Shown in pieces: positions 12,468 to 24,916 of a DNA stretch of 64,000 bases (positions are counted from its first letter, which is position 1; each line of letters begins with the position of its first letter). Under the pieces are notes generated by a model. That model was not told where the DNA came from, did not search any database, and saw only the letters and a program-made list of their open reading frames with translations. A program made the position numbers and the translations under genes. The DNA lies in NCBI GenBank assembly GCA_037013495.1, contig CM072805.1, positions 39,179,169 to 39,243,168 on the forward strand. Direction: 5' to 3'. The stretch is from Hippophae tibetana (Eukaryota; Streptophyta; Magnoliopsida; Rosales; Elaeagnaceae).

Positions 12468-12470
12468 AGA

Positions 12471-13862
12471 CAATCTGAGCTTGTCGAGGGTTATAACTCT
12501 ATCATTCATCGAATCGTAGAGCTTCTATTCGTCTTTGTGATTTAAGGATTCTAGTTCCTCTTTTCTCTTATTCATTTAATATCTATGGTATGCAAACATA
12601 CTTGAATTCTATTGAAGTAATTTGTTTCTTCTATATGTAAGTGATTTTTTATTTAATATTTACTTTAAATATAAGATATTATATTATGTCACCTTTAATT
12701 TTACTTAAGATATTACATTTAATTTAATTTTCTTCATTTTTTAACAAAATTAGCTATTCTTTAATTTCAAATTTAATTTAGTATTTTTTAAATTTACCTA
12801 AAAAAAATTATTTAGAATTGATTGAAAAAATATATTAAAATTAATGAAAATTAATATTTAATAAATTACATTTATATAATATATTAAGTTACTTTTTTAT
12901 AATATAACAGATTATATTAATTCCGATGAAATTCCGATGAGATTGTTAACTATAGCATCAAAACTTCGATGATAAATCTTAAGTGGTAAATGAAGTTTTA
13001 GTAAGGTTGTTTTACTAATGTCATTGTAAATGAACACATCTTATCCTATTTTATTAAAATTATAAAATAAGTGTATTTTAATTTATTTATTTAATAATTT
13101 AAATTAAAATATGGTTATTTAAGTGACTACTTTGTAAGTATCAATAGGTAAAATAGGTAAAAAAACTATAAATTTGGATCAATTCAGTTTTTTTTTAATA
13201 AATTTTAAGAACGGATATGATTATGAGTAAAAGATAAACATAAAACAACATATATTATTCAAATATGGTTATATATTGTATCCCAAAATTAATTAAATTA
13301 TATATTCATTTTTGTGTCTATGAAATATACATGTGACCCAATTTTAATACAAACACCTTTTTTTTCTTTACTTTATTTTTTTTTTCCAAATTTGTCCACG
13401 ATTTACCATGTTATACAATATGTAATATAGTCATCTAATGCCAGCCGTGATATATCCCCGGTTGGTAAAGTTATGGTACCTGTTTTAAATCCCAGATCCT
13501 ACTAAGAATAGAAAAAAACTGCCATGTGTAAAATTGCAGACATATGTCCTACCTAGCTAATAATACATTTAAAACATCCTTATAAGGGTTTAAATTATGG
13601 AACAGTTCTGTAATTTTACAAGTATGATATGGTGCCAAAAGTAGAAAATTCATTCTACAACTGATCCATACATATTACACACATATACACTTGATGAAAG
13701 TCCCTAGTCCTAATTTCTACCATTCACACAACAGATAGAACTGCAAAAGTATTTTCATTCTAGTTCTTCATTAGCATGAAATTAAACCATAAATCTTTCA
13801 TTTGTTTCAATACTAATCGTTCTGCAAATAAACACTTTCAATAGAAAAACATGGTCCTCAAC
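12471..13862. other. AT-rich intergenic DNA, no gene seen
   Basis: Between the CACTA element and the PUB pseudogene. No protein-like frame. The sequence at 12471-12600 resumes the composition seen just left of the CACTA insertion, consistent with a once-continuous locus. The rest is AT-rich filler. Confidence 0.5.
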
Positions 13863-14694
13863 CTACATGGCTATTAATAGAGTTTCAATCCTTTGAAAGA
13901 GCCCCAAGATACTTCCAGCTTTTCGCTTGGCCCTATCAGTGCCATTCTCTGAGAGTTCCTTCAGAGCCTCCTCTGCACCAAGCTCTCTAGCTAATTTCAT
14001 CTGTTGCAAATCATCAGTGCATAAGGACCACAATACAAAAGTTGCGTTTCCCGATTGAATGGGGAACCAGATTTTGTAACATTATGAAAACAGGGATTGA
14101 CTCAGCTTGATCAATTGTCATTTTACCTTCTTGATGGCTAGCAAGAATGGCAAGGATTGCCAAAGCCTCATCCACCATTCCTCCTCCGGCATCCTTCAAT
14201 AATCTCATCAGTGGAGTCACAATACCGACCTTTACAGCCCTTGCCTTGTTTCCCTGATAGATTGAGAGGTTAAAAATAGCAATGGCAGCATCCTTCTTTC
14301 CTCTTGAGTCCCATCAGAAAGCAATTCTATAAGAGCCGGGATAGCCCCAGCTGCTCCTATTGCGACCTTGTTCTCGACAATAACAGACAAACTGAAAAGG
14401 GTCGCATCTGCATTCTCTCTAGCCTCCATGCTTCCATTTTTTCAATGCATCTAGTATATCTGCTATAGCGCCTGCATTTACAATTATTCCCTAGTTACTG
14501 TCATTGATGGAAAGATTGAGAAGTGATGTAACGTCGTGCTCCTGGGTACGAGGATCTTGGGACGATAACAGCTCCACAAGAAGTGGGATAGCTCTGGCTT
14601 CATCAATACATACTCTATTATCTGCATTCCTCTTTGCCAGCAAACGGAGTTCACCAGCAGCTGCTCGTTATTGTTCTTGATTCCCATTTGCTAG

Positions 14695-14974
14695 TGTTGA
14701 AAAATAAGAAATAACTCTACACAAAAAGTTCTCTAGTTTATATTTTTTTTTTCATTTTTTCATTACAATTGTATAGCTATATATAAGAAAATTTTACTTC
14801 TTGATTTACTTATTAAATTAATGATTCCTTAATTTACTCATTTAATTAAAAATTCCTTGTTTTACTCATTGAATTAAGGATTCTTTGTTTTATTCATTGA
14901 ATTAAACTTTTTGTTTTATTTCTTGAATTATGGTCTTTATGTTTATTCCTTCAATTGAGGACTAATATCTAATA
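14695..14974 (-). repeat. 3' LTR of the first Copia element
   Basis: Matches the right-hand copy over its length, from the shared terminus tgttgaaaaa to ctaatatctaata. It contains repeated 'ttgttttatt...ttgaatta' blocks. Both LTRs end in TAATA on the plus strand where a canonical LTR would give ...CA, so the terminal dinucleotide is non-canonical in both. Confidence 0.88.
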
Positions 14975-15149
14975 CTTCTCCTTAAGCTGTATCCAGAAGA
15001 TTTATGGATTCAAGTTTGGGCAGAAATCGTTGAAACTGATGAGAAGCTAAGCGCTTGGTGAAGATGTCAACCAGTTGGTTGAAGCTTCTTGTATAATGTG
15101 TTAGAATCACTTGTGATTAAACTTGTTCACGAATGTAATGACAATCAAC

Positions 15150-18100
15150 TTAATTGTGTTCCGTCCTCTCGTGAAACACTGAGTTTGATGTTATATGCAT
15201 GACTGCCTGATTGTCACAAAATAAGGACATAGGAAGAGTTGTAGGAACACCTAACTCACATAGAAGACATTTAAGACATATTAACTCACACACAGTTGAA
15301 GCCATTGCACGATACTCATCTTCGACACTTGATCTTCTTACTCTTCCATGTGACCAAGTTTCCACCGAAAAATGTACAGTAGCCAATGGTGGACTTATGA
15401 TCTATTGCATTCCCTACCCAATCAGCATCACAATATCCCATGATTTGTGTGTTGTCATTCTTCTTCATGATGATACCATGACCCACTGATCCTTTTAAGT
15501 AGGATAAGATCCTTTTAACAAGAGTCAAATGCTCAAGTGTCAGGGAGTGCATGAATTGGCTCACAATACTTACAGAATATGTGATGTCAGGTATGATGAT
15601 TGTTAGGTAGATCAACTTACCAAGGAGTTGCTGGTAATAACTTATATCCGTGAGTGACATGCCTTCCAAGCTAGGTTTGAGATTATTGTCAAGAAGGGAT
15701 AATGGTTGGTTTAGCATCGCTCATGTTAGCTTCCTTGAGCAAATCTAGGGCATGTTTCCTTTGGTTAAGAAAGAGTCTGTTGTGCGAGGTTGCCATTTCT
15801 ATACCAAGAAAGTACTTCAATATCCCAAGGTCTTTAATTGCAAACCTTTGCCTGAGAGTCTGTTTGAGGTTGAAAATCTCGTCAGTATTATCACCTGTAA
15901 TTATCAGATCATCTACATAAATCAGTACAACCAATTTTCCCATAGCTCATATGCGAACAAATATTGAGGAATCGACATTATTGCTTTTGAAACCAACACT
16001 AGTAAGAACTGAACTTATCTTGGCATACCAAGCTTGTGGGGACTATTTTAGACCATAAATGGATTTGTGTAATTTTCACACTAAATCCAGTTCATTACTT
16101 TGAGGATGCCTGGGGTGGCAATTTCATATAGACTTTTTCTTTAAGATCACCATGCAGAGATTGCATTCTTCACATCCATTTGGTACATGGATCACCCCTT
16201 GTTTACATCCAAGGACAGTAACACTCTTATTGTGTTCATTTTTGCAACATGTGTAAATGTTTCTTTGTAATCCACCTCGAATGTTTGGGTGAATCCCTGA
16301 GCCACTAATCTTGCTTTATACCTCTCAATTGATCCATCTGACTTGAATTTGAGCTTACAGATCTATTTTCAACCCATGACTTTCTTTCCTTTTGAAAGTT
16401 TGGTGCTGCTCCATGTGTTGTGTTGATCCAGGGCTTTAAGTTCTTCTTGCATGGCTTCCGCCCACACCTCTTGGCTATTGGCCTTATGAAAGTTTTGAGG
16501 CTCACTGTAACTCGATATAGTGTTGAGGAATGCGACATAGGTTGGTGTCACTCTCTTATATGAAACATAATTTGAGATGGGATATGTGGGTTTTTAGGTG
16601 ACAAAGTCTTGAAGTCTTATGAGAGGTTGCCTAACACGCATTGGATTACGTCATGGAGCAAAAGGAGTTATCTTACACTCGTTCATATCTTATACCATAT
16701 TGTGAGGATCATCTTGATTATCACCATCTTCATGCAATGTACTATCAAGACGAGACCTTTCATTGTTACTTTCAATGAGATATGTATCAATGTTGACATG
16801 GCTAGGATCGTGTTGTTGTGGAGCCTCAAGTTTGATTCTTGGTAATGGAATACCATCTAATGTTCCATCCTCTTGACTTGTGATTTCATGTGACTTGTTG
16901 AAAAAAGAGTTAGTTTCATAAAATCGAACATCTTTAGACACAATTAATCTTATAAGTTAGGGATCATTACACTTATATCCCTTTTGTGTAGATGAATAAC
17001 TAAGAAAATTATATTTAACAACTCTAGGATCTAATTTATCTTGATGATGAGATTGAATATGTACAAAATAGATGCAGCCAAAGACTCTAAGGTGTGAGAG
17101 GTTAATTTTCCTTCCTTTTATGACCTCTAGGAGAGACTTGAAATCCAAGACTCGGTTGGATAATATATTGATGATGTAAGCAACTATCATAACCTCTTGA
17201 GACCAGAATCTCTTTAGTACATTCATTTGTAGCATTAATGCTCTAGTTTTTTCAAGTAAATCTCGGTTTTTGCTTTCAGCTACATCATTTTGTTAAGGTG
17301 TGTCAACACAACTTGTTTGATGCATAATGTCATGAATGCCCAAATATTGTTTCATGATATAGGACATGTATTCGATGTCTTTGTCAGACTTTAGAGTTTG
17401 AATTTTAGAGGATAAGTGATTTTTAACAAGGTTATGAAAGTCCTTAAATACTTACATAACTTCATTATTAGACTTTAAAAGATACAATCATGTGACTCGA
17501 GAGAAATCATCAACAAAAATCACAAAATACTTATAACCATCAAAAGATTCATTAGTTGGTCCGCGTACATCTGAATCAACCAGTTCAAAACACTTACTAG
17601 CCCTAGACAAGAAAGAATTAAAAGACAATCTAGTGGCCTTAGACAATTGATTATCTTGGATTGGGTTAAACTTGGCTTGAAACCCTCTCGGATTTCTTTT
17701 GGATATGTAATAGAGATCATCTAAGTAAAACCATTCACCAATCGTATTTTTGGTGGCACAATCCTGAAAAATGACATTGTGAGGAGAAAAAATAATTAAA
17801 CAATTCAAGATATTTGTGATTTTCCTATAGATAGAAGTTGGAAGGGAAAGGAAGGTACATATAAAACCGCCGACTTGATTTCATCTAACATTAATTTTAT
17901 TTTTTCCTTTCCTAAAACCTTTACATTCTCACCATTTGCAATTGAAACTTGAGAAGGATTTGCTAAATTTTCAAACTTATGAGACTTTAACATATGGTTG
18001 GTCATATGATCTATGACACCAGAATCTACAACCTAAAAATCATGTAACATATTTATTTTAAGAGCAATTTTAAAGGCTTTTATGATACCTTGCATGTCCT

Positions 18101-19186
18101 ATTGTGGTATGAGTTTTGTATCTGCTAAGAAACCCGCAAACTTGCCTAGCAATGCCGTCGAGTTTTCTTCTTCTATGCTATCCACACAGTCAATTTTAGG
18201 TTCTCTTGTCTTGCTTTGAAGATACAATATAAACTCATTCATAAGTTCAGCTGGATTCATTGTAAAGTTCTTGAATGGATGAGGAAAAAGCATAATTTGC
18301 ATGGTGTGCAGTACGATTCACTTTCTATAAACCCTTGTTCTTTATAAAATCAGGCTTTAATTATGGATGTAGAATTCAGCATGTGTCCTTAACATGACCC
18401 GTATAGTTACAGTGTTGACACTTCAAGTTTAGATGCTTCCCTTTTGTACTTCCTCTTATTGGTTAGATAGACTCTTGCCTCAGGTGCACTAATCATTATA
18501 CCCTTGTTCATGACTTTCCTCCTTACTTCTTCACGTTGAATTGTGGCACATACACTAGTGAAGGAAGGAAGTTCGATATTCATGAGTATATGACATCGTA
18601 TATCTTCATATGTTGAATCGAGACTGGACACAAGTTGAAATATTTTATCTTCTTCCGCTCTCTTTCGTAGCAGAGCTACATCGGTTGTATGAAGACGATA
18701 TATTTTCAACTCATTCCACATGTTTTTCATGCTTCCTAAGAGTTGTACAAAAGGCTTTCCATCTTGTTGCAGATCTGAGATGTCCTTCTTTAATGGAAAA
18801 ACTCATGCAACATTATTTTGACTGTCATACATATCTTTGACTGTCTCCCATAGTTGGTATGCGGATTCAGAGTAATTGAATATTTCAACTAATTTATGTT
18901 CCATGGAATTTAGGAGCCATGATATAATCAATTGATCCTTGCTAAGCCATGATTCATTAGTTGGTGAGAAAATATCAGGTACTTCGATGCTTACATTTAT
19001 GAACTCTAACTTGGACCTTCTAACTAAAGCTAGAGGCATTGCTCTTGACCAAGACAAGTAATTAAACTTATTTAACAAAATTGAGCTTAATATTTGATTT
19101 GGGTTGACATCCACCTCATGCATATTCATGAAAAAAAACACCGATGAACTTTCAACTTTTGATCCTAGAAGCTTGTCTTTAGTCAT
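15150..19186 (-). pseudogene. Copia gag-pol remnant (first element)
   Basis: Broken coding region of the element. The gag part (19186 to about 18400) has ILLNKFNYLSWSRAM and SAYQLWETVKDMYDS, typical of the UBN2/Retrotran_gag family. A protease-to-pre-integrase part follows (18005-17808, LYVPSFPFQLLSIGK). The integrase (about 17808-16957) has FELVDSDVRGPT, KYFVIFVDDFSR and HLRVFGCIYFVH. The reverse transcriptase (about 16540-15700) carries the catalytic YVDDLIITGD. RNase H (15717-15150) has YCDADWVGN and FCDNQAVMHITSN. Stops and frameshifts separate the pieces, so no functional polyprotein is encoded. Confidence 0.9.
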
Positions 19187-19253
19187 TTCGAAGATTGGAG
19201 ATACTAAGATAATAATAAAACAGAAACAAGTTAATTTTTCTACTCTTATATTA

Positions 19254-19531
19254 TGTTGAAAAACAAGAAATAACTTGACACAAAAAAAGTTCTATAGTTT
19301 GTATTATTTTCTTTATTTTTTCATTATAATTATATAATTATATATATAAAAAAATTTACAACTTCAATTACTCTTTAAATTAAGAATTTTTTATTTTAAT
19401 TCTTGAATTGAGTTTGTTATTTTATTTTTTGAATTAAGTAACTTGTTTTATTTCTTGAATTAAACTTATTGTTTTATTTTTTAAATTAAATTTTTTATGT
19501 TTATTTTTTAATTAAAGATTAATATTTAATA
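19254..19531 (-). repeat. 5' LTR of the first Copia element
   Basis: Begins tgttgaaaaacaag on the plus strand, next to the degenerate primer-binding site at 19243-19253, and ends at 19531 before the target duplication. It aligns with the 14695-14974 copy with scattered substitutions and small indels, pointing to an old rather than recent insertion. Confidence 0.88.
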
Positions 19532-20325
19532 ACTAGTTTCTAAAGAATTAATGACAGTTCAATCACAGTCACAGTCTGAAACACGGCAGCCAGTTGCTGT
19601 TATAATTGGCTCGCCGTTGTTCTCACACCATAGAGTAATCAGACTTTTCATTACATAATTAGGGGTCAGTGCAGTGTGCAATACTGTTTTCTGTGTCTTG
19701 GGACAGGTCCTATGCCCTTCATCCGACCACTTCTGAATACAGGATCTTTCGTACATCTGCGAAAAGGAAGTAAAACTATTAAGCAGAGTAACATTTAACA
19801 CAACGCCTTAAATCCAGAAAACTATATAATAATACTTGTCCAGTAGAGACAATCACAAGAACTCTCATCAATTCAAGGAATATTGGACACCTAAAATCAT
19901 CTGGGATAACAGGAGATCTGTGCATGATCAAGCCGTTGTCAACTTCAGACACATCATCTACTGAATTTTCTGTTAGAATGTAGTCCTTTAACTTCTAAAG
20001 TAGAAATGACATATTTTCAAAAGAGTTCTCAGGGTCTCCACAACTAGTGATAACCAATTCATGCAAAGCAAGTGACTCCTTTTTTAAGATCATTGATAGT
20101 CCTAAGATGAAGCATCTCTGAAAGTCTTCTACAATGGCAGGATTGGGGTATTTCTCTTACAATATTGCACCCAAATATTATAAAAGCAGGGAATCAATAT
20201 TTATGAGTTTTACGAGTACCTGTTCTCGAACTTCATCAGATATAACTAGTCTATCATAAGGAATTTCATTCAATGCAGCTTCAATTTGTTCTATCATACC
20301 GTGGAACTTATCTTTAATCTTTAAC

Positions 20326-22020
20326 CTAAAAATGAGTTGTAATGCTCACAATCTTCAATAAATATTTAAAGCTGTAATTTTTTTATGAGTGGGATTAAGA
20401 GTCAAATAGTTCAATAATTAAGTAAAAAAATATCTAATAATATTTTGGGATTCATAAAAAATCTTATCGATAATTAATGAAGAAAATCCCTTTTAATATT
20501 TTAATATTCATATTATATATTTATATTTATTAATTAATTAGGTTAGAAGAAAATCTCTTTTAATATTTTAATATTTTAATATTTTAATAATTAATTAATT
20601 ATATATTTTTATTTATTGATTAACTAGGTTTTGAAATATATAAAGTTATATATTATTGTAATTTGAAGGGGTTCTGGAAGCAAATACTCATACTCACAAA
20701 TAATTAAAACCCCAGATTTAAGAATTAAGACTTACAAAGTATTATATCAAATGAGTAACTACATGCATGTACCTAGAACTAAGGGAATGTGTCAGATTTG
20801 ATTCCACCTGTTTTCAATCCGATAGTTATAATGACAATCAATGAAACGACTCATATGATAAAATGGGTTAAATATGACCGACCTCTTTATAGCTTGAAAC
20901 CAATTAAAAATTTAAATGTGTTCAATGCATTAAAACTAAAGCTCCCCATGTTAAAATTACTTTGTGCAATTAAATCCTTTTTATATTTTATTCTTTTGAT
21001 ATAGAACATAACAAATATTTTAGAAAAAATAATAATTATATTTAAATATGTATTTAAACTCTCCTACTCACATTTGTTTTAGCATATAAATTCAAAACAC
21101 TTGGATACCCATAAAGAGCAAATGCTAATTACATACACGATCACAAAAGTAAAAAAAAAAAAACGACTTTGTCATGTTTACTAAGATGCATATTATGAGT
21201 TAATTAAGGCTATGTTATAAAATTATAATCGAATCAAAAAAGTTGATTATTAAAAATTAAAGATTTAATAAAATTTATAAAAATAATTCAAAGGAACCAT
21301 TAGATTGGTTTTTGTGTCATTTTTTTAATAATCAACTTTCAATTTACATTAAATTTTGTTTTAAATATCGATTAAGTTTAAGAACAAAAAGATTTTTATT
21401 TATTCCAAATAAAATATAAAAAAATGTATTTCAAAGTTAAAATAAATTTTATTATTTAATTTTATATCAATTAAATATATTTACATGTATAAAGAAGTTT
21501 TCAATTTAAACAATAGTAACGTTATTAAATAAATATTAATATGATATGTTATTTTTAATTCTAATCCAATTAATCATTCGTTGTAATAAAATAGTTAATA
21601 AATAATTTTTTTAATTTTTATTTACTAAAATTAAAAACAAATTAATTAATATACTAATAAACTGGATAGATTCCTAGATTTTTAATATCAAGATCTTACC
21701 CATCTCGGATAGATTTTGAGATTTTTGTGACCAATCCAATCAAATAAAAAAAACAAATAATAGGAACGAAATTGGTTCACATTAATATATTCATTGAATC
21801 GATTAAATTTTGAACACCCTAATACTTATGTTAATTTTAAAGAAATAAAATCATACATATTCAAACTCAAACTTTTCAATTTCAAATTATCAGTAGAAAT
21901 ATCATCTATAATTTTTCTATTGGATGATATTTCACATAAAAAGAAAACTGGTATGCAATAAATATTTATTAGCTCAAATTTTATAAGTATATAAATTATC
22001 TTACCAACATCTTTAGCAAG
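20326..22020. other. AT-rich intergenic DNA, no gene seen
   Basis: 5' of the PUB pseudogene and upstream of the tRNA. Short tandem 'ttttaatatttt' runs occur at 20490-20590. No supported coding region; the open frame at 20789-21004 has no family resemblance. Confidence 0.55.
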
Positions 22021-22108
22021 CCGACCTTAGCTCAGTTGGCAGAGCGGAGGACTGTAGTTGTTGAAAACAGGTATCCTTAGGTCGCTGGTTCGAATCCGGC
22101 AGGTCGGA
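22021..22108 (+). tRNA. tRNA-Tyr (anticodon GTA) with a 15-nt intron
   Basis: The cloverleaf can be drawn completely. The acceptor stem CCGACCT pairs with AGGTCGG, the D arm is GCTC/GAGC, the anticodon stem is GAGGA/TCCTT with GTA at 22054-22056, and the T arm is GCTGG/CCGGC with loop TTCGAAT. The discriminator base is A. An intron at 22058-22072, one base after the anticodon, is at the canonical position and is standard in nuclear tRNA-Tyr genes. The mature RNA would be 73 nt before CCA addition. A T-run at 22112-22118 is a Pol III terminator. It reads as functional. Confidence 0.97.
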
Positions 22109-23322
22109 AATCTTTTTTTAAATTTCTTTGTGGAATTTTTCTATTAAAATAATTGACAAAAATGTATTAATGATTTCTCAGTTTGGTATATTTTTAAATT
22201 CTACCATTTAATTACAAATTTTTAGAATATATATAATTTAATCATAAATTTTTAAAGATTTTATACATATACAGTTCCAGAAATATTGAAGATGATGAGT
22301 GAATAAATGCGAGAAGCTGCAGAACATGGGATGTGTGAAGTGTGAATAACAAAGAGCCGTTCTTCGTACACCAAATTTACTCATTCTATCTTGTGGTTAT
22401 CAAATAACTTTACATGTTGTTATAATAATACGGGTTGTTAGATTTTTGGTCCATTATTAATTAGAATACGCCATTTGTTGCGTCAGTTAGTGCAGGGATA
22501 ACGTTAGGGAGATATGTATAGATTCTATAATTTCTAATAATTAAAGTAAAATTAATATTTGGAAGGATTTCTTACCTAGTTGAATACAAATAGAATTATT
22601 CTCATCTATTTTTATATTTATATTACTCAGATTTTATCACAATTTAATATTATTTAAAAAGATAATCATACCTTATAATTTTTAAAACAATTATAATACA
22701 AGATATGATATAGATGTTATAAATATATATAAGAGTACCTACTTTTAATAAATGATATTAACATTTATCATGACACTTGCTTATTGAAAAATTGTTTTAG
22801 GCATTAGTGGTAATATGTTGGTCGGTGAAAACCATTTACTGATCAAGAAGTTTAAATTAAAAGTCTTATAATCGGTAAAAAATAATATTATTTATTTTAA
22901 AAAACATTTTATGTATATTATTTGAATATAAATATATTTAATTATTGAATTATAATTATATTTTATATATGTAATTTATCTTAAATTTTATAAATATTAT
23001 ATTTAAAATACACGTTATTAAAAATTAAAAGATACTTTGTGATATTTCATACCAATACATAATTTTACCGTGATGAACTCATTTAATTAATATTTAATAT
23101 TTGATTAATTTATTAACATGCGAGTTAATATTGCGTGAGATTATTTTGTGTTTAGTTCTCAGGTTGAATTATTGGATTGTAAACTTAAAAATAAATTAAT
23201 TTGATAAAAAAGATCTTATTAAATTCGTATGAATCGTGTTGTATTAGCTATGTATGGTATATCGTGTTTGATAAGGAGTAAAATAAGTCGGTTCATTCTC
23301 ATTATGCACAACCATCGACTAC
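22109..23322. other. Intergenic DNA and BAHD upstream region
   Basis: Begins with the Pol III T-run, then AT-rich DNA with no supported gene. The last few hundred bases are the presumed promoter of the acyltransferase downstream. Confidence 0.5.
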
Positions 23323-23330
23323 TATAAAAT
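23323..23330 (+). promoter_or_regulatory. Putative TATA box of the BAHD gene
   Basis: TATAAAAT lies 76 bp upstream of the ATG at 23406, a suitable distance for a plant core promoter with a short leader. Inferred from position and sequence only. Confidence 0.5.
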
Positions 23331-23405
23331 TTAACCAATACTTGTGAAAAGGATCCAGACTATCATTGTCAAAAGCACTTTTCTCTAATCCAATTTGCAA
23401 ATACG

Positions 23406-24746
23406 ATGAAGATCACCATCACTTCAAGAGAAACCATCAGACCATCACTTCCTTCACTAGACCACCTAAAACCATACAAACTCTGCCTCTTTGATCAACT
23501 CACACCTATGACTTATGCTTCAGGAATTGTCTTCTATCCATTTTCTGATCCCACCTTCAATCTTTTCCAGACACTACTCAACCTCAAAAAGGCCCTTTCA
23601 GAAACGTTAAATTTGTACTACCCATTTTCTGGTAGAACCAAAAACAACGTCTATATTGATAGTTTTGACTTGGGTGTTCCATTTTATGAAGCCAAAGTTA
23701 ATATTGTTATGTCTGAATATTTAAAAACCAAAGAGACAGAATCGCTTAATTTGTTTCTTCCCATGAAACCCTTTTGTAAAGAAATTGATCCTTTACTTGT
23801 TCCTCCAATAGCATTTCAAGTAAGTGTTTTTGAATGTGGTGGTATAGTAATTGGTGTTTCATTGAATCACAAAGTAGCTGATGGAGCAACTGCTTCTGCT
23901 TTTATGAAAAATTGGGCAGCTTTATTTAGTGGGAATAAAGAAAAAGTAATTCCTCCTAATCTTTCTATAGCATCTGAATTATTTCCACCAAGAGAAGATT
24001 TACCTAAAAATTATATAGATTTAATGGATCAATTTTGGTTCAAGAAAAACAATTATGTAACAAGGAAGTTTGTGTTCGATTCCAAAGCTATAGAGAAACT
24101 AAAAGACATGGCAAAAAGCGAAAAAGTGCCTAAACCTTCAAGAAATGAGGTACTAACTTGCTTTATTTGGAAACATGCAATGAGAGCTTCATGGGCAATT
24201 ACTAAATCATCAAAAACATCTATTGTAGCTCAAGCAGTGAATATTAGACCAAGAAGTGAACTGGGTTCTATGAAAAATGCTGTTGGAAATCTATTTTGGT
24301 GGACTACAGTGCTTGGTAGTACTAGTGATGAGAAAGAAATAGAGTTGTGTAAATCAGTGGAGTTGTTGAAAGAGTCATTGACAAGTTTTGATAAAGAATA
24401 TGTGAAAGGAATGGAAGGTGAAGATGGGTTTTTAGCTATTTCTGAGTTTATGGATCAACTAGATATGATGTTTTCAACGGAATCAAGTGAAGTGGATATA
24501 TATGGATATACTAATTGGGGTACTTTTTTTAATGATTTGGATTTTGGTTGGGGAAATCCATCTTTGGTTGGAGCATTGGGGAAAGTTGGTCCTGAGTTTA
24601 GGAATATTATTATATTTGTTGACACTTTGTGGGGAAAAGGAATTGAAGCTTGGATTACTTTGGAAGAAAAACAAATTGCTTTTTTGGAAACTGATAGCAA
24701 GTTTTTGGCTTTTGCATCTCTAAATCCTATCACGTCAAGCTTGTGA
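23406..24746 (+). CDS. BAHD acyltransferase, vinorine synthase-like clade
   Basis: A soluble plant enzyme that transfers an acyl group from acyl-CoA to an alcohol or amine of a specialised metabolite. The 446-residue single-exon frame has both family signatures: the catalytic HxxxD as HKVAD (residues 155-159, His 155 the general base) and the structural DFGWG (379-383). N-terminal features (SRETIRPSLPSLDHLKPYKL, LFDQ, LYYPFSGR) and the lack of introns fit the clade containing vinorine synthase and similar acetyltransferases. Length is normal for BAHD enzymes (about 430-460), and no signal peptide is seen, consistent with a cytosolic enzyme. No other specialised-metabolism gene is nearby, so the substrate cannot be inferred. 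It looks intact. Confidence 0.93.
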   Translation: MKITITSRETIRPSLPSLDHLKPYKLCLFDQLTPMTYASGIVFYPFSDPTFNLFQTLLNLKKALSETLNLYYPFSGRTKNNVYIDSFDLGVPFYEAKVNIVMSEYLKTKETESLNLFLPMKPFCKEIDPLLVPPIAFQVSVFECGGIVIGVSLNHKVADGATASAFMKNWAALFSGNKEKVIPPNLSIASELFPPREDLPKNYIDLMDQFWFKKNNYVTRKFVFDSKAIEKLKDMAKSEKVPKPSRNEVLTCFIWKHAMRASWAITKSSKTSIVAQAVNIRPRSELGSMKNAVGNLFWWTTVLGSTSDEKEIELCKSVELLKESLTSFDKEYVKGMEGEDGFLAISEFMDQLDMMFSTESSEVDIYGYTNWGTFFNDLDFGWGNPSLVGALGKVGPEFRNIIIFVDTLWGKGIEAWITLEEKQIAFLETDSKFLAFASLNPITSSL

Positions 24747-24916
24747 GTTATGATTCTGTTTTTTTTTTAATTGATATGTAACCTCTTATGTATGTGGGAT
24801 TGAGAAGATGGTTAGAATAATGCACTTAATTGTCTTGATCTCAATCTCATTATTAGAGAATGAGGGTGTGTTGTTTTTACTTTGTCGAAAGTTGAAATGC
24901 AATATATAGTTTGATT

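Larger units (their letters stand above)
14695..19531 (-). mobile_element. Full-length decayed Ty1/copia retrotransposon inserted in the PUB gene
   Basis: Related LTRs of about 280 bp lie at 14695-14974 and 19254-19531. Flanking target sites are gctag (14690-14694) and actag (19532-19536), a 5-bp duplication with one difference. Read on the minus strand, the primer-binding site next to the 5' LTR (19253-19243) is TAATATAAGAG, a mutated form of the initiator-Met site TGGTATCAGAG. A polypurine tract AAGGAGAAG precedes the 3' LTR. Internal order is gag, protease, integrase, reverse transcriptase, RNase H, as in Copia. Multiple stops and frameshifts make it non-autonomous. Confidence 0.93.
13863..20325 (-). 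pseudogene. PUB13/PUB14-like U-box/ARM-repeat E3 ubiquitin ligase pseudogene, split by a Copia element
   Basis: Pieces in the correct order on the minus strand rebuild a PUB-ARM ligase. The N-terminal UND-region exon (20325-20220) includes IPYDRLVISDEVREQ. The next piece (about 20160-19830) runs through LALHELVITSCGDPENSF to the start of the U-box, SPVIPDDFRCPIFLELM. The rest of the U-box (about 19755-19600) contains YERSCIQKW, GHRTCPKTQ and LTPNYV. After the transposon, ARM repeats (14690-14014) include [20 protein letters not shown] and MVDEALAILAILASHQEGK, and a well-preserved C-terminus (14000-13863) reads LARELGAEEALKELSENG. Stop codons (for example in the block after the UND exon), frameshifts and missing segments break the frame. 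Intact family members ubiquitinate partners such as receptor kinases; this copy should be inactive. Confidence 0.9.

Noticed and set aside
22058..22072. Apparent insertion breaking the tRNA anticodon loop
   Set aside because: It lies at the canonical intron position and is normal for nuclear tRNA-Tyr genes.
24455..24733. Antisense open frames within the BAHD gene
   Set aside because: They mirror the real plus-strand coding sequence and have no independent support.
23406..24746. Biosynthetic gene cluster around the BAHD gene
   Set aside because: No P450, terpene synthase, methyltransferase or similar partner gene occurs within the window.
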